Assembly (NCBI GenBank): GCA_030431975.1
Contig: JAUIHP010000001.1
Coordinates: forward strand, 456,986-520,985
Direction of reading: 5' to 3'
Origin: a bacterium
Lineage (GTDB): Bacteria; Eisenbacteria; RBG-16-71-46; CAIMUX01
Length of the DNA: 64,000 nucleotides
In this document: positions 63,960 through 64,000 of the stretch, in pieces
Position numbering within the stretch: the first letter of the stretch is position 1
How the letters are laid out: every line of letters starts with the position of its first letter
Notes under the pieces: model-generated
What the model saw: only the letters and a program-made list of their open reading frames with translations
Database searches by the model: none
Told to the model about the DNA's origin: nothing
Program-made: the position numbers and the translations under genes

Positions 63960-64000
63960 CTACCGCTCGACCACCAGCTTCTGCGAAACGCTGCGGTCTC
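63960..64000 (-). CDS. C-terminal end of a probable FlgD/T9SS-tailed secreted protein (cut by window edge)
   Basis: The minus strand at the right edge ends in a stop codon after DRSVSQKLVVER, the pattern of the last beta strand in the FlgD-like modules of the other secreted proteins here (for example SRLVWIR and GQKLVLID). Only about 13 residues are present, so identity and even coding status are tentative. Confidence 0.45.
   Translation of the reverse strand, partial: DRSVSQKLVVER

Overview
The window is a high-GC, densely coded stretch of chromosome from a Gram-negative bacterium. Evidence for an outer membrane and periplasm is a TonB-dependent receptor, HflC/HflK, and several proteins with signal peptides or lipoboxes. 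Three large secreted proteins end in a FlgD-like / type-IX-secretion-like C-terminal module, and a fourth gene that may end the same way enters from the right edge. Two proteins carry six-cysteine repeats beginning GACC. One secreted protein has a dockerin-like tail, and there is a large Ser/Thr kinase-TPR protein. Together these traits suggest an uncultivated FCB-type lineage such as Krumholzibacteriota, Eisenbacteria or a relative. That placement is an inference from family content, not a phylogeny. Many genes start with TTG or GTG behind strong Shine-Dalgarno (SD) sequences, and two ribosomal protein genes have promoter-like boxes of the TTGACA/TATGAT kind.

Region by region: 1-7 kb (minus strand) holds a YejABEF-type peptide importer with its ATPase split into two genes, followed by the 5' part of sucA. 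7-16.9 kb holds a secreted subtilase, fumC, a flotillin-NfeD membrane pair, a pterin dehydratase, ettA and an MscS channel. 16.9-19.7 kb is a BtuFDC/FecCD-like metal-chelate importer. 20-25.1 kb is one giant secreted protein with 25 GACC repeats. 25.3-28.1 kb holds rpmB, a dihydroorotase, rpsR and a small membrane protein. 28.2-35 kb is one apparent operon: znuA-znuC-znuB, then a permease fused to an SPFH domain and carrying a histidine-rich loop, then hflC and hflK. 35-42.4 kb holds a secreted animal-type heme peroxidase, an unrecognised 361-residue protein, a DUF4143 ATPase preceded by four exact-period 23-bp repeats, and the kinase-TPR protein. 42.6-47.3 kb holds two beta-helix surface proteins. 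47.7-57 kb holds folE2, addA/addB and an acyltransferase. 57-64 kb holds two small proteins, a GT-C-type membrane glycosyltransferase, a dockerin-like protein, a histidine-rich exported protein with its TonB-dependent receptor, and the edge of another gene.

Metal handling recurs: a zinc ABC importer, a putative Cu/Zn permease with a His-rich loop, and a His-rich exported protein paired with an outer-membrane receptor. The permease-SPFH fusion next to HflC/HflK and znuABC is the most unusual arrangement. It suggests that a metal exporter has been built into an HflKC-like membrane scaffold, co-expressed with zinc uptake. The other strong anomaly is the 23-bp repeat array that runs up to the start codon of the DUF4143 ATPase gene.
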